From Paractinoplanes tereljensis (GTDB lineage Bacteria > Actinomycetota > Actinomycetes > Mycobacteriales > Micromonosporaceae), in assembly GCF_016862435.1 (NCBI RefSeq), contig NZ_BOMY01000038.1:124001-188000 (forward strand): a DNA stretch of 64,000 nucleotides. Direction: 5' to 3'. The position numbers and the translations under genes are program-made. Below are positions 34,921 to 49,159 of the stretch, piece by piece. The first letter of the stretch is position 1. Every line of letters starts with the position of its first letter. Under the pieces are notes generated by a model. That model was not told the origin of the DNA. It made no database searches and saw only the letters and a list, made by a program, of their open reading frames with translations.

Positions 34921-34950
34921 TGGTGCTCCGGTCCCGCACCGGAGCACCAT
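34920..34950. terminator. Bidirectional hairpin terminator
   Basis: ATGGTGCTCCGGT - CCCGC - ACCGGAGCACCAT: 13-bp arms and a 5-nt loop between the convergent GGDEF gene and the large secreted-protein gene. It shares 12 bases of stem (GGTGCTCCGGTC) with the hairpin at 33392. Confidence 0.8.
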
Positions 34951-34957
34951 CCGCCTT

Positions 34958-39694
<4,737 letters not shown>

Positions 39695-39777
39695 GTGTTC
39701 CCCCAATTTCTGACGTCAGGTCGGGCACACGCTGGCACCGCCCGCCAACACGGGCCCAACACCGCCCTAATTCGGTG

Positions 39778-39805
39778 TCGACAATGGACGCGGGTCGGCT
39801 ACCTT
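39778..39805 (+). promoter_or_regulatory. Promoter TCGACA-N16-TACCTT, leaderless start of the BTAD regulator
   Basis: A -35-like TCGACA and a -10-like TACCTT are spaced by 16 nt, and the -10 ends 8 nt before the ATG at 39814. Transcription would begin at or next to the start codon, giving a leaderless mRNA. Confidence 0.55.
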
Positions 39806-39813
39806 TTCGAGAC

Positions 39814-42582
39814 ATGCGCGAAGAGCCGTCCGTCGGGGTGCGGTTGCTGGGGCCGGTCGACGTCCGGGTGGCCGGTCGAGCGCCCCGGCTGTCGGGGCTG
39901 CGACGCAAGGCGGTGCTGGCGGTGCTGGCCCTGCACCGCGGCGAACCGGTCGGCAGCGAGCGGCTGGTCGACATCGTGTGGGGGCCGAACCCGCCCGCCA
40001 GTGTCGCGAGCGCGCTGCAGAACACCGTCTCCTACCTGCGTGGTCTGCTCGGCGACCGGTCGCGGATCCCGAACGGCGCCGGCGGTTACCGGCTGTCGCT
40101 GCCGCCGGGCGCGATCGACCTCGAGCGGGCCGAGTCGCTGATCCGGGCCCGGACGACCGACGCCGACCCCCGCGAGCGGGTGACCCGGCTGCGCACCGCG
40201 CTGGGTCTCTGGCGCGGGGAGTCGCTCGCCGATGTCGCCGACGTGGACTGGCTGGCCGAGCAGGCCCGGCAACTCGAACAACTACGCGCCACCGCGGGCG
40301 TGTCGCTTATCGATGCGCGGATGGCCCTCGGTGAACATGCCGACGTCGTGCTCGAGCTCCAGCAGGCCGCGCAGACCCACCCGTACCGGGAAGATCTGTA
40401 TCGGCAGTTGATCTTGGCCCTTTATCGGTGCGGCCGGCAGGCCGATGCGCTCGCCGCCTACCAGCGGCTGCGTGACGCGATGCGCGACGAGCTCGGCATC
40501 GAACCGGGACCGGCTCTGCGCGACCTCGAGGTGGCGGTCCTGCGGCAGGATCCCGCACTCGACCTGGTCGTGCCGATCACCGCGTCGGCCCCGGCACCGC
40601 GACCGGCTCAGTTGCCGCACGCGCCGCGCACGTTCGCGGCGCGGACCGTGGAACTCGCGCGGCTGGACGAGACGACGAGCGGGCTGACGGTCATCTCCGG
40701 CACGGCCGGTGTCGGCAAGACCACGCTGGCCGTGCACTGGGCCAACCGCGCCGCCGACGCGTACCCCGATGGCCAGCTGTACGTGAACCTGCGCGGCTTC
40801 GACCCCGGCGGGCAGGCCCGTCCGTCCGATGTGCTTCGTGGTTTCCTGCGCGCCCTGGGCGTCGCCGTCCGCGACATCCCGGCGACCGTCGAGGAGCAGA
40901 TCGCCCTCTACCGCACCACGATGACCGGCCGGCGCATCCTCGTCCTGCTCGACAACGCCCGCGACGAGGATCAGGTACGCCCGCTGCTGCCCGGCGGGAC
41001 CGACGCGCTCATCCTGGTCACCAGCCGCAACCGGCTCACCGGGCTGGTCGTCGCCGAGGGAGCCCGGGCCGTTCCGCTGAAGCGGCCGTCCGCCGCCGAT
41101 GCCCGGCAGATCCTGCACCGGCGGCTCGGCCCCCGGCGGATGGCGGCCGCGCCGGGCGTGGTCGACGACATCATCGCCCGGTGCGCGCGGCTGCCGCTGG
41201 CGCTCGCCGTGGCCGCCGCGCACGCCGCCACCGACCCGTCGCTGAGCCTGGCCGCGGTCGCCGGGCAGCTGAGCGAAGGCCTCGACTCCTTCCCGGGCGG
41301 AGACCCGGCAACCGATGTGCGGGCGGTGTTCTCCTGGTCGTACCGTGCCCTCAGCGCACCCGCCGCCGAGCTGTTCCGGCTGCTCGGGGTGTTCCCGGCG
41401 GCACCCGACTTCTCGCTGGCCGGCCTGGCCAGCCTGGCCGGGCTCACACCGCGGCAGACCCGGCCGCTGGTCGCCGAACTGGTCCGCAACCACCTGCTCA
41501 GCGAGATCAGCCCCGGCCGGTACGGGTGCCACGACCTACTACGCGCGTTCGCCTTCTCGCTCGGGCCGGAAGGCGACGCGCTGGCCCGCCTGCTCGAGCA
41601 CTACCTGCACACCGCGTACGCCGCGAAGTGCCTTTACCAGCCGCCGCGTGACCCGATCACGCTCGCGCCGGCCCGGCCCGGGGTGCACCTCGCCGACCTG
41701 CCCGGCACGGCCGAGGCCGCCGCGTGGTTCGCCCGGGAGTTGCCCGCGCTGCTGGCCGCCGTCCGGCTCGACCCACCGGAATCGGGGTGGCGTCCGTGGC
41801 AGCTGGCGTGGACCGTGAGCGTGCACCTGGAACGGCAGGGCCGCTGGTCCGACTACGCGGCGGTGCACCAGGCCGGCCTGGCGGCGGCCGACCGGGCGGA
41901 TGATCGGATCGGGCAGGCGTACGCGCATTTCTTCCTCAGCCGCGCGGCCCGGCACCGGAACCGCGAGGACGACTGCCACGACCACCGGGACCGGGCGATC
42001 GCCCTGTTCCGCGAACTGGGCGATCCGATCGGCGAGGCCGGCGTCCATCTCGACCGCGCCTCGGCCGACCAGGCCGACGGCCGCACGGCGGACGTGCTGG
42101 CCCACGCGTCGCGGGCGCTGGAGTTGTACCGCTCGGCCGGATTCCGGTCCGGCATCGGGCACGCGCTGTCGGACCTGGCCTGGATGCACCTGAGCCACGA
42201 CAACCTGGCCGAGGTACGCGACCTGGCCGAGCAGGGTTTGGCGCTGCACCTCGAGAACGGCGACGGCCGGGCCCAGGCCGACACCTGGGACACACTCGGC
42301 AGCCTGCACATCCGGCAGGGCGACCTGCGCCGCGGCGTCGAGTGCTACGAGCGGGCCATCCTGCTCTACCACCAACTGGCCGACCCCTACAACGAAGCCG
42401 ACAGCCTGACCGCCCTGGCCACCGACCTGGCCGGCGCGGGCGCCGCCGCCGAGGCCCACCAGGCCCAGCTGAGAGCCACCGCGCTGCTGCCCCACCTGGC
42501 CCGTTCCGAATCCTCCCGAATCCGGCAGAAAGTTTCTACGGTCGAACTATTGACCATGGAGCTTTCAACACAGTCGCGCTGA
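39814..42582 (+). CDS. AfsR/SARP-type regulator with BTAD, NB-ARC and TPR domains
   Basis: A 922-residue STAND-type transcriptional activator. An OmpR-like winged helix (about 1-90, ending GGYRLSLPPG) is followed by the bacterial transcriptional activation domain (about 95-240, DLYRQLILALYRCGRQADALAAY). An NB-ARC ATPase has Walker A GTAGVGKTT, Walker B LVLLDNA and LPLALAVAAA. TPR repeats cover about 600-900. Such proteins turn on secondary-metabolite or development genes after ATP-dependent oligomerisation. The ATG at 39814 is chosen over GTG 39775 and ATG 39784 because of the promoter spacing. The target is unknown; the divergent secreted protein and the convergent glycan genes are candidates. 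Confidence 0.9.
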   Translation: MREEPSVGVRLLGPVDVRVAGRAPRLSGLRRKAVLAVLALHRGEPVGSERLVDIVWGPNPPASVASALQNTVSYLRGLLGDRSRIPNGAGGYRLSLPPGAIDLERAESLIRARTTDADPRERVTRLRTALGLWRGESLADVADVDWLAEQARQLEQLRATAGVSLIDARMALGEHADVVLELQQAAQTHPYREDLYRQLILALYRCGRQADALAAYQRLRDAMRDELGIEPGPALRDLEVAVLRQDPALDLVVPITASAPAPRPAQLPHAPRTFAARTVELARLDETTSGLTVISGTAGVGKTTLAVHWANRAADAYPDGQLYVNLRGFDPGGQARPSDVLRGFLRALGVAVRDIPATVEEQIALYRTTMTGRRILVLLDNARDEDQVRPLLPGGTDALILVTSRNRLTGLVVAEGARAVPLKRPSAADARQILHRRLGPRRMAAAPGVVDDIIARCARLPLALAVAAAHAATDPSLSLAAVAGQLSEGLDSFPGGDPATDVRAVFSWSYRALSAPAAELFRLLGVFPAAPDFSLAGLASLAGLTPRQTRPLVAELVRNHLLSEISPGRYGCHDLLRAFAFSLGPEGDALARLLEHYLHTAYAAKCLYQPPRDPITLAPARPGVHLADLPGTAEAAAWFARELPALLAAVRLDPPESGWRPWQLAWTVSVHLERQGRWSDYAAVHQAGLAAADRADDRIGQAYAHFFLSRAARHRNREDDCHDHRDRAIALFRELGDPIGEAGVHLDRASADQADGRTADVLAHASRALELYRSAGFRSGIGHALSDLAWMHLSHDNLAEVRDLAEQGLALHLENGDGRAQADTWDTLGSLHIRQGDLRRGVECYERAILLYHQLADPYNEADSLTALATDLAGAGAAAEAHQAQLRATALLPHLARSESSRIRQKVSTVELLTMELSTQSR

Positions 42583-42645
42583 TCGAGGAAATCATGACCG
42601 GGCGAGCTCAGGAGAGGCGGGCATGACAACCGATCCTTCCGATTC

Positions 42646-43944
42646 TCAGGCCCAGCCTCCGAGGTAGCCCGCGAGGCCGGGATCGGCGTCGAGCGGATCG
42701 GGATCGGCATCCGGGTGGACGCGGGTCTCGAACTGGTCCTGCCCCCACGTCGCGCGGCGGGCCCGGGCGCGTGCGGAGTCGATCCGGATCGCGGGGGCTT
42801 CGGGTGGTCCGAGCAGGACGCTACCGAGGGTGCCGACGCCGACCGTCGACACCGCCTGCCGCAGGAGGTCGGACACCCGGTCGGCGCGAACCGCCACCGG
42901 CACGTCGACGACCACGCGGGGGTTGGGTTCCGGGACGGGCCAGCCGCTCGTCACCCGCTGATCCGCGGCGAAGACCTTTGCGAACTCGGCAGGCACGCAG
43001 ACCGTGGCCTCGGGCAGCGCCGCGAGCAACGAATCGACGCACACGTACGCCGCCGCGCTCGAGGGCGCCGCCCCGAGCCGGATCGCGACGTCCACGCCGG
43101 CGGTGCGAAGCCCGTACCCGCGCGAGCCGGCGACCGGGATGTGCTCGGTGAGCAGCAGCGTCTCGGCGTCCTTGCGGGCCCGGCGGGCCGGGTCGTCGCG
43201 GTCGCGGCCGGCCCAGTCGGGTCCGTCGTGCCAGGCCACCGCGTCGGCGACGTGCGCGAAAACGGCACCGCCGAGCCAGGCGCGGTACACCCATTCCCAG
43301 TCCTCGCCGCCGTAGGCGCGAAATTGCTCGTCGAACCCGCCGACCCGGTCGAAGAACCAGCGGGAGCAGGCGAGCGCGGCGCCGATCAGGTACCGGTAGC
43401 TCCGGTCGTCGGCGTCGAGCAGGTCCCGGGAGTGCCGGTAGGCGTCCCGCAGCCACTGCGGTTCGGGCAGTTCGGCGGCGGGACCGGCCTGTTCGACCGG
43501 GGCGTCGACCGGTAGTCCGGCAAGGTCGGCGTGCCGCCGCCGGCCGACGACGACCGCTTCCGGTGCGAGCGCCGGAAGCCGGGCCATCCGGGCGAGGTAG
43601 CCGGGCTCGGGCACAGTGTCGGCGTCGAGGAAGCAGAGCACGTCGCCGGTGGCGGCCGAGGCGCCGAGGTTGCGGGCGGCCGCCACCCGGAATCCCTCGT
43701 CGGCCTGGCGCAGGAGCCGGACCCCGGCCGGGACCCGCGGCGGCTCCGGTGATCCGTCGTCGACGACGATCAACTCGGTGCGGCCGGCGGGATGGGTCTG
43801 CCGGCCGAGCGCCGCGAGCGTGCGGTCGAGCTCCGCCTGCTGCTGGTAGTGCGCGACGACGACCGACACGGCCGGCGGCTTCGCGGGTTCCAGCCCGTCG
43901 AGCAGATCCCAGCGGTTGCCGGGCACGGAACGGCCGTTCACCAT
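42646..43944 (-). CDS. Glycosyltransferase family 2
   Basis: A 432-residue GT2 enzyme with a GT-A fold: VSVVVAHYQQQ at the start, VDDGSPEPP, and the metal-binding DxD as FLDADTVPE. AYGGEDWEWVYRAWLGGA is the ED acid/base motif. About 130 extra C-terminal residues form a second alpha/beta domain of unknown role. ATG 43944 overlaps the upstream glycosyltransferase stop by 7 nt. It is the last gene of the left arm of the divergent glycan locus. Confidence 0.9.
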   Translation of the reverse strand: MVNGRSVPGNRWDLLDGLEPAKPPAVSVVVAHYQQQAELDRTLAALGRQTHPAGRTELIVVDDGSPEPPRVPAGVRLLRQADEGFRVAAARNLGASAATGDVLCFLDADTVPEPGYLARMARLPALAPEAVVVGRRRHADLAGLPVDAPVEQAGPAAELPEPQWLRDAYRHSRDLLDADDRSYRYLIGAALACSRWFFDRVGGFDEQFRAYGGEDWEWVYRAWLGGAVFAHVADAVAWHDGPDWAGRDRDDPARRARKDAETLLLTEHIPVAGSRGYGLRTAGVDVAIRLGAAPSSAAAYVCVDSLLAALPEATVCVPAEFAKVFAADQRVTSGWPVPEPNPRVVVDVPVAVRADRVSDLLRQAVSTVGVGTLGSVLLGPPEAPAIRIDSARARARRATWGQDQFETRVHPDADPDPLDADPGLAGYLGGWA

Positions 43945-44918
43945 GCGATGTCTCCTGTCCACCAGCGGAGGTAGGCCGCGGCGGTGTCGTCGAGGTGTGG
44001 GCGGGTGACCGCATCCGCCGCCAGCCACGTCGACGCGGGGTCGGCGAGCGCCTCGGCGAGCGCCTCGGCGAGCCGGGCGGGTGCGACCAGGCGGACGGTG
44101 CCGGGCCGCAGCTCGGCCATCTCCCGGGGGTAACGCCCGTCGACGACGAGGGGCCGGCGACCGGCGGCGATCCAGGTCGCTAGGGAACCGGAGGCCGAGA
44201 AGTGCCGATGCGCCACGACCGGCACGGCGACCGCCCGGCAGCGCTCGACGAGATCCTTCTCGGGCACGTAGCCGGTCACCCCGACGGTGATCCCCCGGGC
44301 CCGGGCGTGTTCGACGAAGGCCAGCAGGTCGGCCTCGTGGCCGGCGGACGCAGAGCCGAGCACGGTCAGGTGTGCCCCGGCGGGAAGCGCGTCGACGACC
44401 TCGGCGTGGCCCTTGCCCGGATAGAAGAAGCCGAGCACGGCGAGGTCGGGACTGTTCGCCGCGGTCCTGACGGTCCGCGGGGCGGGCGTGACCGGCAGGG
44501 GCACGACGCCGAGGACCCGGGGCACGATGCCGGCCTCGGTCAGGTGTGCCGCCTCGTGCCGGCTGTTGACGACCACGCCCCGGGCGGCGCCGGCCACGCG
44601 GGCGTAGCAGGCGGTGCGGCGCGGCCGGTTGCGCGGGCCGTCGGAAGCCTGCGGGACGTCGTGCAGGGTGACGGTGAGCGCCGTCCGGGCCGCGATGCGT
44701 TCCACAAGCGCGGCCGCCGCCTCCGGCGAACCGGCCCAGAGCCGGTCGGTGAAGTGCAGATGCGCGCGCTCCGGCGGGTGTTCACCGAGCAGCACACCGG
44801 CGGCGACGGCCAGGCCCAGGCCGGTGGCCGCCTCCGCCGCCGTGGCGAGGTCCCGGGCCGCGACGGTGACCCCGTGGCGCTCGTCGGTGGTGATGGCCAG
44901 GGCGGGTAGCCGGCTCAT
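43938..44918 (-). CDS. Glycosyltransferase, GT4-like (GT-B fold)
   Basis: A 326-residue protein with the GT-B pattern of a short family 4 transferase: GVVVNSRHEAAHL, the second-domain opening LAVLGFFYPGKGHAEVVDAL, and VGVTGYVPEKDLVERCRAVAVPVV. A glycosyl donor-binding loop, HRHFSASGSLATWIAAGRRPLV, follows. The donor and acceptor are unknown. It overlaps both neighbours (4 nt upstream, 7 nt downstream), so the three left-arm genes form one operon. Confidence 0.85.
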   Translation of the reverse strand: MSRLPALAITTDERHGVTVAARDLATAAEAATGLGLAVAAGVLLGEHPPERAHLHFTDRLWAGSPEAAAALVERIAARTALTVTLHDVPQASDGPRNRPRRTACYARVAGAARGVVVNSRHEAAHLTEAGIVPRVLGVVPLPVTPAPRTVRTAANSPDLAVLGFFYPGKGHAEVVDALPAGAHLTVLGSASAGHEADLLAFVEHARARGITVGVTGYVPEKDLVERCRAVAVPVVAHRHFSASGSLATWIAAGRRPLVVDGRYPREMAELRPGTVRLVAPARLAEALAEALADPASTWLAADAVTRPHLDDTAAAYLRWWTGDIAW

Positions 44919-45826
44919 CCGAGGCCCAGGATCCGCCGGGCGTCCGCGTGCCGGGCCAGACCGGCCCGCACCGCGTCGGGGTGCCGCGCGTACCAGTCCA
45001 GATGTGCTTCGCGAACGACTCCGGCCTCGACCACACGGCCGTCGACCACCCAGTGCGGGCGGTCCGGTTCGTCGAGACCCCAGGCCTCGGCGACCGCCGG
45101 CTCGCGCGGCGCGTGGATGGAGTCGAGCAGCGGCCGGCCCGGGTCGACGACGTGCTCGGGCAGGCCGAGGGCCGCCCGGACGCGCGCGGCGAGCACGGTC
45201 CAGACCGGGTTGCCGGGGTGATTGAGGGTCCGCATCTGCGCGAACGACGGTGCTTCGAACAGGTCGGAGACGACCACCGTGCCGTGCGCGACCTCCCGGG
45301 TGCGCAGCTGGTCGAGGGAGTGCCGGGCGATCGCCCGGACCGCCGGCACGTCGAGCCGCGAGCGCCCGCGCAGACCGGCGGCCTCGGCGAGAACGCGCAG
45401 GTCGTGATAGGCGACGACCGGCGGGACCAGGCTCGGGTCGGACGGCGGGCGGACGATCACGTGCGCCGGGTAGAGCCCCGCGAAACGGATCACCGGCACC
45501 CGCAACGTCCGGCCGCCCGGGCCGAGCTGTTCGCTCAGCTGCGCCGAGCCGAGCGGAAGGCCGTGGTAATCGTCGCGGATCGGCTGCGTGATCAGCAGGG
45601 TCGTCCGGGCCAGCCAGCGGGCGAGGTGCGGGAGGTCGGCGGCGACGAGTTCGTGAACCGGCGGCAGCCGGACGGTGCGCAGCCCGCCGCCGTCGAGCAT
45701 GAGACGCAGCGATTCCGCCTGGCAGTTGCCGACGACCAGAACGGCCGGACCATCGCCGGCCGGCTCCTCAAGACCATAGAAAACCCCGAAATGACGGGTA
45801 CGGGGATCCGGTCGCGGTGCTGCCAC
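44915..45826 (-). CDS. WcbI family polysaccharide biosynthesis protein
   Basis: A 303-residue protein with the WcbI signature: VLVVGNCQAESLRLML near the start and LLITQPIRDDYHGLPLG after it. WcbI proteins occur in capsule and glycan loci and bind coenzyme A; they are thought to be acetyltransferases or related group-transfer enzymes. GTG is the probable start. It is the first gene of the left arm and divergent from the right arm across 185 nt. It probably modifies the glycan built by the six adjacent transferases. Confidence 0.87.
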   Translation of the reverse strand: MAAPRPDPRTRHFGVFYGLEEPAGDGPAVLVVGNCQAESLRLMLDGGGLRTVRLPPVHELVAADLPHLARWLARTTLLITQPIRDDYHGLPLGSAQLSEQLGPGGRTLRVPVIRFAGLYPAHVIVRPPSDPSLVPPVVAYHDLRVLAEAAGLRGRSRLDVPAVRAIARHSLDQLRTREVAHGTVVVSDLFEAPSFAQMRTLNHPGNPVWTVLAARVRAALGLPEHVVDPGRPLLDSIHAPREPAVAEAWGLDEPDRPHWVVDGRVVEAGVVREAHLDWYARHPDAVRAGLARHADARRILGLG

Positions 45827-46011
45827 GAGGTGCTGTTGTGCCCGTACGACCTGTGGTTATGCCTGTTCGGAGCTGTCGCCAACGTCTCAATGATCTCCCG
45901 GTGCCGGGTGTGTAATTCGGCCCGCCGGAGGAATAGGGCCTCCGGACCCTCTCGACATGCCTCCCGAGTTCGCGTTGGTCGCACCTACCCGACCGACCGC
46001 GAGGACCCCCG

Positions 46012-47094
46012 ATGACGCTCGCCCCACCCCTCGCACCAGCTGCACGGATTGCCTCGATTCCGGCCGCCCATCCCTACGTGCGGCACGTGCTGGCCGGTTC
46101 CCGCGTCGAACTGCTGCCCGACCCGCCACCGCCCGGCGCCCCGGACGGACGCTGGTGGCCACCCGTCATGTGCGACGCCGCCTGGGTCACCGCGAACGTG
46201 GACCGCTTCGACCTCATGCATCTGCACTTCGGGACCGAGTCCTACCCCACCGGGCACCTGCGTTCGCTCGTTCGCGCGCTGCGCGGCGGCGGCCGTCCGC
46301 TCGTCTACACGTTGCACGATCTCGAGAACCCGCAGCTGGCCGACCAGGCATCACATCGGGAGCACCTCGACGTCCTGGTCCGGGCGGCCGATGAACTGGT
46401 GACCCTGACCGCAGGCGCCGCCGCGGCGATCAAGCGGCGCTGGGGCCGCACGGCCGAGGTCATCCCGCACCCGAACGTGCTCCCCCTCGGTGCGCCGGCC
46501 CCGGCCGGCACCCACTGCGACGCGTACGTCCTCGGCGTGCACCTGCGCGACATCCGTCCCGGCACCGACGCGGTACGGGCCGTCGCGACCCTGCTCGACG
46601 CCGTCGACCGCCTGCGCGGGCGGGGAATCGCGGCGGTGGCCCGCGTGCACGTCAACGAGCGGGTCCGCGACGAGGCCGCCCGCGACCGCGTCGGGGCCCT
46701 GGTCGCCGCGCACCCCGCCGCCGAGCTGCGCCGGGCCGAGCGGCTCGGCGACGACGCCCTGGCCCGGTCCATCGCCGATCTCGACGTTGCCGTCCTGCCG
46801 TACCGTACCGGCACCCATTCCGGCTGGGCCGAGCTCTGCTGGGACCTCGGTGTCCCGGTCGCGGGCCCGCCGGTCGGGTATGCGAGCGAGCAGCATCCCG
46901 AGGATTTCGCGGTCTTCGATGCCGGCGACGGCGGCGGACTCGCCCGGGCCGTGCGACGGCTCCTCGCCCGGGCGCCCCGCCCGGGTTCGGCCGCTCGCGC
47001 GGCTCTGGTGGCCGAGCGACGCCGGACGCGCGTCGCCGGGGCCGCCGCGATCACCGCCGCCCACACCGCTCTGTACGAGCGGGTGCTGGCATGA
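46012..47094 (+). CDS. Glycosyltransferase, GT-B fold
   Basis: A 360-residue GT-B transferase. The N-terminal domain includes FDLMHLHFGTESYPTG and RPLVYTLHDLENPQL, and the C-terminal domain includes LDVAVLPYRTGTHSGWAELCWDLGVPVAGPP, the usual donor-binding segment of GT4-like enzymes. GAGGA precedes the ATG by 7 nt. It is the first gene of the right arm and overlaps the next by 4 nt. Donor unknown. Confidence 0.87.
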   Translation: MTLAPPLAPAARIASIPAAHPYVRHVLAGSRVELLPDPPPPGAPDGRWWPPVMCDAAWVTANVDRFDLMHLHFGTESYPTGHLRSLVRALRGGGRPLVYTLHDLENPQLADQASHREHLDVLVRAADELVTLTAGAAAAIKRRWGRTAEVIPHPNVLPLGAPAPAGTHCDAYVLGVHLRDIRPGTDAVRAVATLLDAVDRLRGRGIAAVARVHVNERVRDEAARDRVGALVAAHPAAELRRAERLGDDALARSIADLDVAVLPYRTGTHSGWAELCWDLGVPVAGPPVGYASEQHPEDFAVFDAGDGGGLARAVRRLLARAPRPGSAARAALVAERRRTRVAGAAAITAAHTALYERVLA

Positions 47095-48191
47095 ACGCCC
47101 GCACGATCGTTGTCATCGCACCGCTGCGGCACCCGATCCGGGAACCGCACGCCGGCGGCCTCGAGGCCATGGTGTGGGACCGCGTCCGGATGCTCCGCGC
47201 CCGCGGGCATCGGGTACTGCTCTGCGCCGTGGCGGGTTCGCAGTTCCAGGAGGACGGCCCAGCCGAGTTCCGGCTGCCGGCCGTCGTCTGGCCGGACGAG
47301 CGCGACGCCACCGACTCCACGTTCCCGCCGGGACACCTCGAGCGGGCCATCCCGGCGCTGGAGGCGGCGCTCGACTTCATCCGGCGCAACGCGGCCAGGA
47401 TCGACCTGGTCGACAATCACAGCCTGCACCCGCAACCGCTCACCCGAGCTCGGCGGCTCGGGGTGCCGGTGGTGACGACCCTGCACACCCCGCCGCTGCC
47501 CCGGCTCGTCCCGGCGGCCCGGGCGGCCGAGCACCACGGCCGGCTCCTCGCCGTCAGCGCCTACACCGCCGCCGAGTGGCGCGAGCACGGTGTCGAGTCT
47601 CAGGTGATGCCGAATGCCGTCGACGCCGGCCGCTGGCCCCTCGGGTCCGGCGGCCGGGACCTGGTCTGGTTCGGGCGGATCGTGCCGGAGAAGGGCCTGC
47701 ACCTCGCGGTACGAGCCGCGCGGCTCACCGGCCGGCCGTTGCGCATCGCGGGCCGGGTCGGCGACGTCCCGTACTTCCAGGAGCACATCCGCCCGTTCCT
47801 CGGCGACGGCATCGACTACCTCGGGCCTCTCGGGCAACCGGCACTCGCGGACCTCGTCGGCGGCAGCGCCTGTGCTCTGGTCACCCCGCTCTGGCAGGAG
47901 CCGTTCGGCCTGGTCGTCGCGGAGGCGCTGGCCACCGGCACGCCGGTCGCCGCGTTCGACACCGGCGGCATCGGCGAGGTCGCGGGAACCGCGTCCGCGG
48001 TCCGGCTCGTGCGGATGGGCGACGCCGAAGCCCTCGCGGAGGCGGCCGAGCGGCTTGCCGTCGCCCACGGCCGGGACCAGCAGTGCCGGTCGCGGGCCCG
48101 CGCCGCGGCTCTCGCCCGGTTCTCCCTCGAGCACCGGGCCGCCGAGCTCGAGACCTTCTTCGACCTCTCGGGAGCCGACGCATGGGTCTGA
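47091..48191 (+). CDS. Glycosyltransferase family 4
   Basis: A 366-residue GT4 enzyme. Typical parts are APLRHPIREPHAGGLEAMVW near the start, the nucleotide-sugar domain opening LVWFGRIVPEKGLHLAVRAA, and the E-x7-E region (PLWQEPFGLVVAEALATGTPV) that contacts the donor. It is a retaining transferase by family; the sugar is unknown. Its start overlaps the previous gene by 4 nt and its stop the next gene by 10 nt. Confidence 0.92.
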   Translation: MNARTIVVIAPLRHPIREPHAGGLEAMVWDRVRMLRARGHRVLLCAVAGSQFQEDGPAEFRLPAVVWPDERDATDSTFPPGHLERAIPALEAALDFIRRNAARIDLVDNHSLHPQPLTRARRLGVPVVTTLHTPPLPRLVPAARAAEHHGRLLAVSAYTAAEWREHGVESQVMPNAVDAGRWPLGSGGRDLVWFGRIVPEKGLHLAVRAARLTGRPLRIAGRVGDVPYFQEHIRPFLGDGIDYLGPLGQPALADLVGGSACALVTPLWQEPFGLVVAEALATGTPVAAFDTGGIGEVAGTASAVRLVRMGDAEALAEAAERLAVAHGRDQQCRSRARAAALARFSLEHRAAELETFFDLSGADAWV

Positions 48192-49159
48192 CCGGCTGGT
48201 ACCTCCATCACCACGGCGCCGGGCACCTGACCCGCTTCCGCGCGGTGCGCCCGCACCTGCCGGGCGAGGTGGTCGTCTTCAGCTCGCTGCCGGAACCGGC
48301 CCCCCGGCCGGCTGGGACGACGTGGGTGCACCTCGACCGCGACAACGACCGGCCGCCGGGTGCGCCGGATCCGGCCGATGCCGATCCGACCGCCGGCGGG
48401 CTGCTGCACTGGGCGCCGCTCGGCCACGGCGGGCATGCCCGCCGGCTCGCCGCCATCGCGGGCGCGATCGCGGCCCGGCGCTTCGACCGGTTCGTCGTGG
48501 ACGTGTCGGTCGAGGTAGCCCTTCTGGTGCGGCTGCTCGGCGTCCCGACTGTCGTGGTCACCCAGCCCGGCGATCGCAATGACCCCCCGCATCGGCTCGC
48601 GTACGCGACGGCGGCGCGGGTGCTGGCCCCGTGGCCCGCGGGCGTGCACCGATCCCCGGCGACGCACCTGGTCGAGGTCGGCGGCATCTCGCGGTTCGAC
48701 GGCCGTACCCGTGCGGTCGAACCGGACCCCGGCACCGTGCTCGTGCTGGGCGGCGGCGTGCCCGACGAAGACCTCGCCGGCGCGGCCGCCGCGACCCCCG
48801 GGATCCGCTGGCAGTACGCGGGCCGTTCGGCGTCGACCTGGATCGAGGACCCCTGGGAAGCGCTGCAGCGGGCCGAGGTCGTCGTCACCGCCGCAGGACA
48901 GAACAGTGTCGCGGACATCGCCGCCGCCGGCGCCCGGGCGGTCGTCGTGCCGCAGCCTCGGCCGTTCGACGAGCAGGCGGCGACCGGCCGCATCCTCACC
49001 GAGCGCCGCCTCGCCGTGGTCGAGCCGTCGTGGCCCGATGACCAGGCGTGGCCCGGGTTGCTCGACCGGGCCCGCGCCCTGCGGCCCGACTGGGCGCAGT
49101 GGCGGGTCAGCGGCGCCGCGCAACGGGCCGCCGCAGCGATTGCCGAGGTAGTCGCATGA
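48182..49159 (+). CDS. MurG/GT28-like glycosyltransferase
   Basis: A 325-residue GT-B protein. The N-terminal GWYLHHHGAGHLTRFRAV matches the GH-x-GH-type opening of GT28/UGT enzymes, and the C-terminal domain has VVTAAGQNSVADIAAAGARAVVVPQPRPFDEQ, which is the MurG-like donor site. ATG 48182 lies 10 nt inside the end of the previous gene, and the stop overlaps the next gene (ATGA). Donor and acceptor unknown. Confidence 0.85.
   Translation: MGLTGWYLHHHGAGHLTRFRAVRPHLPGEVVVFSSLPEPAPRPAGTTWVHLDRDNDRPPGAPDPADADPTAGGLLHWAPLGHGGHARRLAAIAGAIAARRFDRFVVDVSVEVALLVRLLGVPTVVVTQPGDRNDPPHRLAYATAARVLAPWPAGVHRSPATHLVEVGGISRFDGRTRAVEPDPGTVLVLGGGVPDEDLAGAAAATPGIRWQYAGRSASTWIEDPWEALQRAEVVVTAAGQNSVADIAAAGARAVVVPQPRPFDEQAATGRILTERRLAVVEPSWPDDQAWPGLLDRARALRPDWAQWRVSGAAQRAAAAIAEVVA

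Noticed and set aside
39710..39719. Palindrome CTGACGTCAG upstream of the large secreted protein
   Set aside because: A single 10-bp palindrome in GC-rich DNA with no second copy in the neighbourhood is not enough to call an operator.
42623..42667. 14-codon frame MTTDPSDSQAQPPR after the BTAD regulator, with AGGAG upstream
   Set aside because: Too short to support, and it overlaps the 3' end of the convergent glycosyltransferase gene. It has no precursor-peptide features or modification enzymes nearby.
45925..45945. Short hairpin CCGGAGG-N7-CCTCCGG in the divergent glycan intergenic region
   Set aside because: A 7-bp stem is weak and lies far from a start codon. It was considered as a riboswitch or attenuator but no supporting structure was seen.
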